Shown here one piece after another: positions 61,758 through 64,000 of a stretch of DNA of 64,000 bases (its first letter is position 1; every line of letters begins with the position of its first letter). The stretch spans positions 13,011 to 77,010 of the forward strand of contig NZ_BAABRP010000015.1 of the NCBI RefSeq assembly GCF_039545055.1, in the 5' to 3' direction. The position numbers were made by a program, and so were the translations under genes. Below the pieces are notes generated by a model. That model was not told the origin of the DNA. It ran no database searches and saw only the letters and a list, made by a program, of their open reading frames with translations. This stretch comes from Deinococcus carri (GTDB lineage Bacteria > Deinococcota > Deinococci > Deinococcales > Deinococcaceae).

Positions 61758-62330
61758 CTACCGTGCCGTCAGCCGCAGCAACTCCGCGTAGACCTGGGCC
61801 GTGGTGCGGGCGTCCTCCAGGGCGTCGTGGGCCTGGTATTCCAGCCCGAAGTGCTCCGCGAGTTGTTCCAGGGGCGTGCCCACCTTGCGCGGCAGGAGGC
61901 CCGCGTGAATCAGGAACTGCGCGCTGAGCTTGGTATCCACCCGCCCGCGCCGAAAGACTGTGTTCAGGTCGGGCAGCAGGGGCCGCAGGAAGCCCAGGTC
62001 GTAAGTCAGGTTGTGGCCGCCCAGCATCACCCGCCCGACCTCCCGCGCGTAGGCCCGCACCGCGTCCGCGACCTCCTCCGGGGGCTGTGCCTGGGCGTGG
62101 TGTGTGGTGAGGTCGATGCCGTTGACGGCCATCGCCTCAGCCTCCACCTCGTAGTGTTCGTGGCGCAGGCGCAGGTGCAGGGGCCGCGTGACCTCGCCCT
62201 GCGGCGTGAGCGTCGCCAGGCCGATGGTCAGCAGCGGATGGCGGGCCGGGTCGCGCCCACCGGTCTCGGTATCGACAAAGATGATCGGCTGATTCAGGGC
62301 GGCCAACCGGGGCGGGGGAGGGGTGGTCAT
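61758..62330 (-). CDS. DEDDh 3'-5' exonuclease (DnaQ-like)
   Basis: A 190-aa nuclease. Acidic residues of the DEDDh site are visible: [10 protein letters not shown] (D-x-E), [10 protein letters not shown] (Asp) and HDALEDA (His and Asp). Length fits a stand-alone proofreading-type or RNase T-like enzyme. The ATG at 62330 follows CAGGCT by 5 nt, a leaderless start. Substrate (DNA or RNA) not predictable. Convergent with the MBL gene. Confidence 0.88.
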   Translation of the reverse strand: MTTPPPPRLAALNQPIIFVDTETGGRDPARHPLLTIGLATLTPQGEVTRPLHLRLRHEHYEVEAEAMAVNGIDLTTHHAQAQPPEEVADAVRAYAREVGRVMLGGHNLTYDLGFLRPLLPDLNTVFRRGRVDTKLSAQFLIHAGLLPRKVGTPLEQLAEHFGLEYQAHDALEDARTTAQVYAELLRLTAR

Positions 62331-62386
62331 GCCCCAGCCTGTCACGTCCGGCTCCCCGACAGGACACGTTCGGGGCGGCTGGCCTT

Positions 62387-62392
62387 TACCCT
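62387..62392 (+). promoter_or_regulatory. -10 box TACCCT just upstream of the DUF3105 gene
   Basis: TACCCT ends 8 nt before the ATG; GGGAGG in between may act as a very short leader. Confidence 0.45.
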
Positions 62393-62400
62393 GGGAGGTG

Positions 62401-62898
62401 ATGAAGCGCCTGCTGCTCTCCCTGCTTCTGCCCCTCGCACTCGCGGCCTGCGGCCAGAAAGGCATCGAGGGCGTGAAGACCTTCGATTATGCCGGCGGCG
62501 ACCACCGCTCCGGTTCGCTGACGTACGCCCAGACGCCCCCGGCGGGCGGCCCCCACAACCCCAACTGGCAGAACTGCGGCGTGTACACCCAGCCGCTCTA
62601 CAACGAGTACGCGGTGCACAGCCTCGAACACGGCGCGGTCTGGATCACCTACCGCCCCGACCTGGGCGCGGAGGGCGTGGCGGCCCTGGCGCAACTGGTG
62701 GACGGGCGGCCCTACACGCTCCTGAGTCCCTATCCCGGCCTGCCATCACCCGTCGTCATTAGTGCGTGGAATGCCCAGCTCACCGTGGACAGCCCCACCG
62801 ACCCGCGCCTGAAGGCCTTCCTCGATGAATACGAGCAGGGGCCGACCGCCCCGGAGCGTGGCGCGGCCTGTTCGGGCAACTACAGCGGCACGCGCTGA
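62401..62898 (+). CDS. DUF3105 lipoprotein
   Basis: A 165-aa lipoprotein with lipobox LAAC (Cys15). The domain has [33 protein letters not shown], diagnostic of DUF3105; its conserved His and Cys residues suggest metal binding. Function is unknown. The in-frame ATG at 62323 is less likely because it precedes the signal peptide by 26 residues. A GAGCTATG repeat follows. Confidence 0.88.
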   Translation: MKRLLLSLLLPLALAACGQKGIEGVKTFDYAGGDHRSGSLTYAQTPPAGGPHNPNWQNCGVYTQPLYNEYAVHSLEHGAVWITYRPDLGAEGVAALAQLVDGRPYTLLSPYPGLPSPVVISAWNAQLTVDSPTDPRLKAFLDEYEQGPTAPERGAACSGNYSGTR

Positions 62899-62905
62899 GA
62901 AGTCC

Positions 62906-62975
62906 TGAGCTATGAAAAAGAGGGCGGAAGCCAGCAGCTCAAGCTCCCAGGTGCAGGTTCACAGCCCATAGCTCA
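62906..62975. repeat. Family B repeat, copy B3
   Basis: TGAGCTATGAAAAAGAGGG on the left and CAGCCCATAGCTCA on the right. The last three bases (TCA) are the TGA stop codon of the sulfurtransferase on the minus strand. Copies: about 637-713 and 31041-31125. Confidence 0.65.
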
Positions 62976-63851
62976 CTGCTCTTCCCCCGTCGCCACCCGG
63001 CGCGAGTCGTCGCTCACCCAGTCGCTCCACGACCCGGCGTACAGGCGGTTGCGCGGGCCTAGGGGCACCCCGGCGAGTTCGCGGGCCAGCAGGTTGGGGG
63101 TCGCGCTCACGCCGCTGCCGCAGTAGGTGATGGTGGCGGCCTCCTCCGTAGCCAACCGCGCGGCCTGCGCGGCAGCGTTCCGCCAGTGCCCCTGCCCGTC
63201 CAGCGCCCCGGCCCACTCGCGGTTCACCGCACCGGGGATGTGCCCGGCCTTGCGGTCCAGCGGTTCCACCTCACCCCGGTAACGGTTCGCGGCCCGTGAG
63301 TCGATCAGGAGTGTCCCGGCCTCCCGCCCCGCCACATCCCCGGCGGTGGCGACCATCTCCGGCTGCACGTCCGGCGTGAAGGTTGCCGGGGCGAAGGTCG
63401 ACTCGGCGATGCTGGCCTGGCCTCCCGTCGCTAAGAAGGCGGGCCAGCCGCCGTCCAGCACATACACCTCCCGGTGCCCCAGCCAGCGCAGCAGCCACCA
63501 GGCCCGTGCGGCATAGAAGCCCTGGCCCGTGGAGGGGTCGTCGTAGGCCACCACCACACTGCCGTTGCCGATGCCGGCATCCCCCAGCCAGGCGGCCAGC
63601 ACCGGCGGGTCGGGCAGGGGATGCCGGCCCCCCGACCCGTCCGGCCGCACCGGGCCGCTGAGGTCCGTTTCCAGGTCGGCATAGATTGCGCCGGGCACGT
63701 GCCCTGCCATGTAGGCAATCCGCCCCACCAGCGGGTCGGTCAGGGCATAGCGGCAATCCAGCACACGCAGTTGCGGGTCGTTCAGGTGCTCCAGCAGCCA
63801 GGCGGCGGCCTTCAGCGGGGAGGCGGGCCGTGTCGGTTCGGACGGGGTCAT
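62973..63851 (-). CDS. sseA: Two-domain sulfurtransferase (rhodanese / 3-mercaptopyruvate type)
   Basis: A 292-aa tandem rhodanese. Active-site Cys is in TYCGSGVSA at about residue 245, the CGSGVTA-like loop of mercaptopyruvate sulfurtransferase. N-terminal domain ([25 protein letters not shown]) is the inactive partner. It moves sulfur to thiophilic acceptors. TAGGCT 6 nt upstream gives a leaderless ATG. The stop comes from a family B repeat. Confidence 0.9.
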   Translation of the reverse strand: MTPSEPTRPASPLKAAAWLLEHLNDPQLRVLDCRYALTDPLVGRIAYMAGHVPGAIYADLETDLSGPVRPDGSGGRHPLPDPPVLAAWLGDAGIGNGSVVVAYDDPSTGQGFYAARAWWLLRWLGHREVYVLDGGWPAFLATGGQASIAESTFAPATFTPDVQPEMVATAGDVAGREAGTLLIDSRAANRYRGEVEPLDRKAGHIPGAVNREWAGALDGQGHWRNAAAQAARLATEEAATITYCGSGVSATPNLLARELAGVPLGPRNRLYAGSWSDWVSDDSRRVATGEEQ

Positions 63852-63857
63852 GGGCGC

Positions 63858-63863
63858 AGCCTA
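63858..63863 (-). promoter_or_regulatory. -10 box TAGGCT of the sulfurtransferase gene
   Basis: TAGGCT on the minus strand, 6 nt before the ATG. Confidence 0.55.
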
Positions 63864-63876
63864 CACCCGGCCCGGC

Positions 63877-63902
63877 AATAAAAAAGCCGCCTCTCCGGGC
63901 GG
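63877..63902 (-). terminator. Intrinsic terminator on the minus strand
   Basis: CCGCC and GGCGG arms with a 6-nt loop followed on the minus strand by CTTTTTTATT. It lies between a consensus promoter and the sulfurtransferase gene. Confidence 0.7.
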
Positions 63903-63913
63903 TGATGTCAAAA

Positions 63914-63942
63914 ACTATAGCGTGGTATGCAGCCGAAGTCAA
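63914..63942 (-). promoter_or_regulatory. Near-consensus promoter TTGACT-N17-TATAGT
   Basis: On the minus strand the -35 is at 63942-63937 and the -10 at 63919-63914 with a 17-bp spacer. It is the strongest promoter by consensus in the window, yet a terminator begins about 12 nt after the -10. Confidence 0.65.
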
Positions 63943-64000
63943 ATCATGCGGCCGTGTGGTAGTGGCGTTCAGGGCATGACGGGAGTTCAATGAAGCATGA

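Overview
The window is a stretch of high-GC bacterial chromosome that reads as Deinococcus (inferred, fairly confident). The support is the family content (OstA/LptC-like envelope proteins, the yqeK-LCP-rsfS and cdaA-cdaR pairs, a plant-type acyl-ACP desaturase, an AlkA-type glycosylase), the many genes that start 5-8 nt after a TANNNT -10 box with no Shine-Dalgarno (leaderless starts, well known in Deinococcus), and a very high load of small intergenic palindromic repeats. I see no rRNA, tRNA, CRISPR array, prophage or intact IS transposase.

Layout. 0-4 kb: cut-off deoxynucleoside kinase, HtrA-like protease with an FmdB-like partner, and a three-gene set ending in a TAXI-type binding protein. 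4-9.2 kb: frameshifted winged-helix gene, acyl-CoA dehydrogenase, Crp/Fnr regulator, two abutting miniature elements, DNA glycosylase, YbaY-like secreted protein. 9.2-17.4 kb: SDR/Nudix pair, fused ATPase-permease importer, EamA transporter, small hydrophilic proteins, SRPBCC protein, TetR regulator, hisC, YkgJ protein. 17.6-24.6 kb: acyl-ACP desaturase, peroxiredoxin/HIT pair, heterodimeric ABC exporter, lipoprotein. 24.7-31 kb: heme/siderophore uptake operon, then phoB-phoR-phoU. 31-36.5 kb: yqeK-LCP-rsfS and cdaA-cdaR (c-di-AMP). 36.5-43 kb: RNase H-like protein, pyrE, putative protease, odhA-odhB. 43-50 kb: low-complexity BON protein, disordered small protein between inverted repeats, xseA/crcB and divergent corA. 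50-53.5 kb: large Ig-like repeat lipoprotein and a 1-kb non-coding scar. 53.5-64 kb: glutaryl-CoA dehydrogenase with a CoA transferase, tatD, LptC/OstA cluster, universal stress protein, MBL ribonuclease-like protein, exonuclease, DUF3105 lipoprotein, sulfurtransferase.

What stands out. (1) Miniature elements (131-133 bp family, plus 194-195 bp ones) have terminal inverted repeats and 3-bp TNA target duplications. Every clearly delimited insertion lies in the TGA or TAA stop codon of a host gene, so the duplication rebuilds the stop. (2) A second palindromic repeat family (GTACGCGG termini) supplies part of the -10 boxes of leaderless genes, most clearly the divergent crcB and corA. (3) A Ser/Tyr/Gly/Gln low-complexity protein resembling eukaryotic condensate-forming domains carries a BON domain. 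Cooperating gene sets are the Pho regulon control genes, the iron uptake operon with its reductase, the 2-oxoglutarate dehydrogenase E1/E2 pair, the glutaryl-CoA pair and the envelope-lipid transport cluster.
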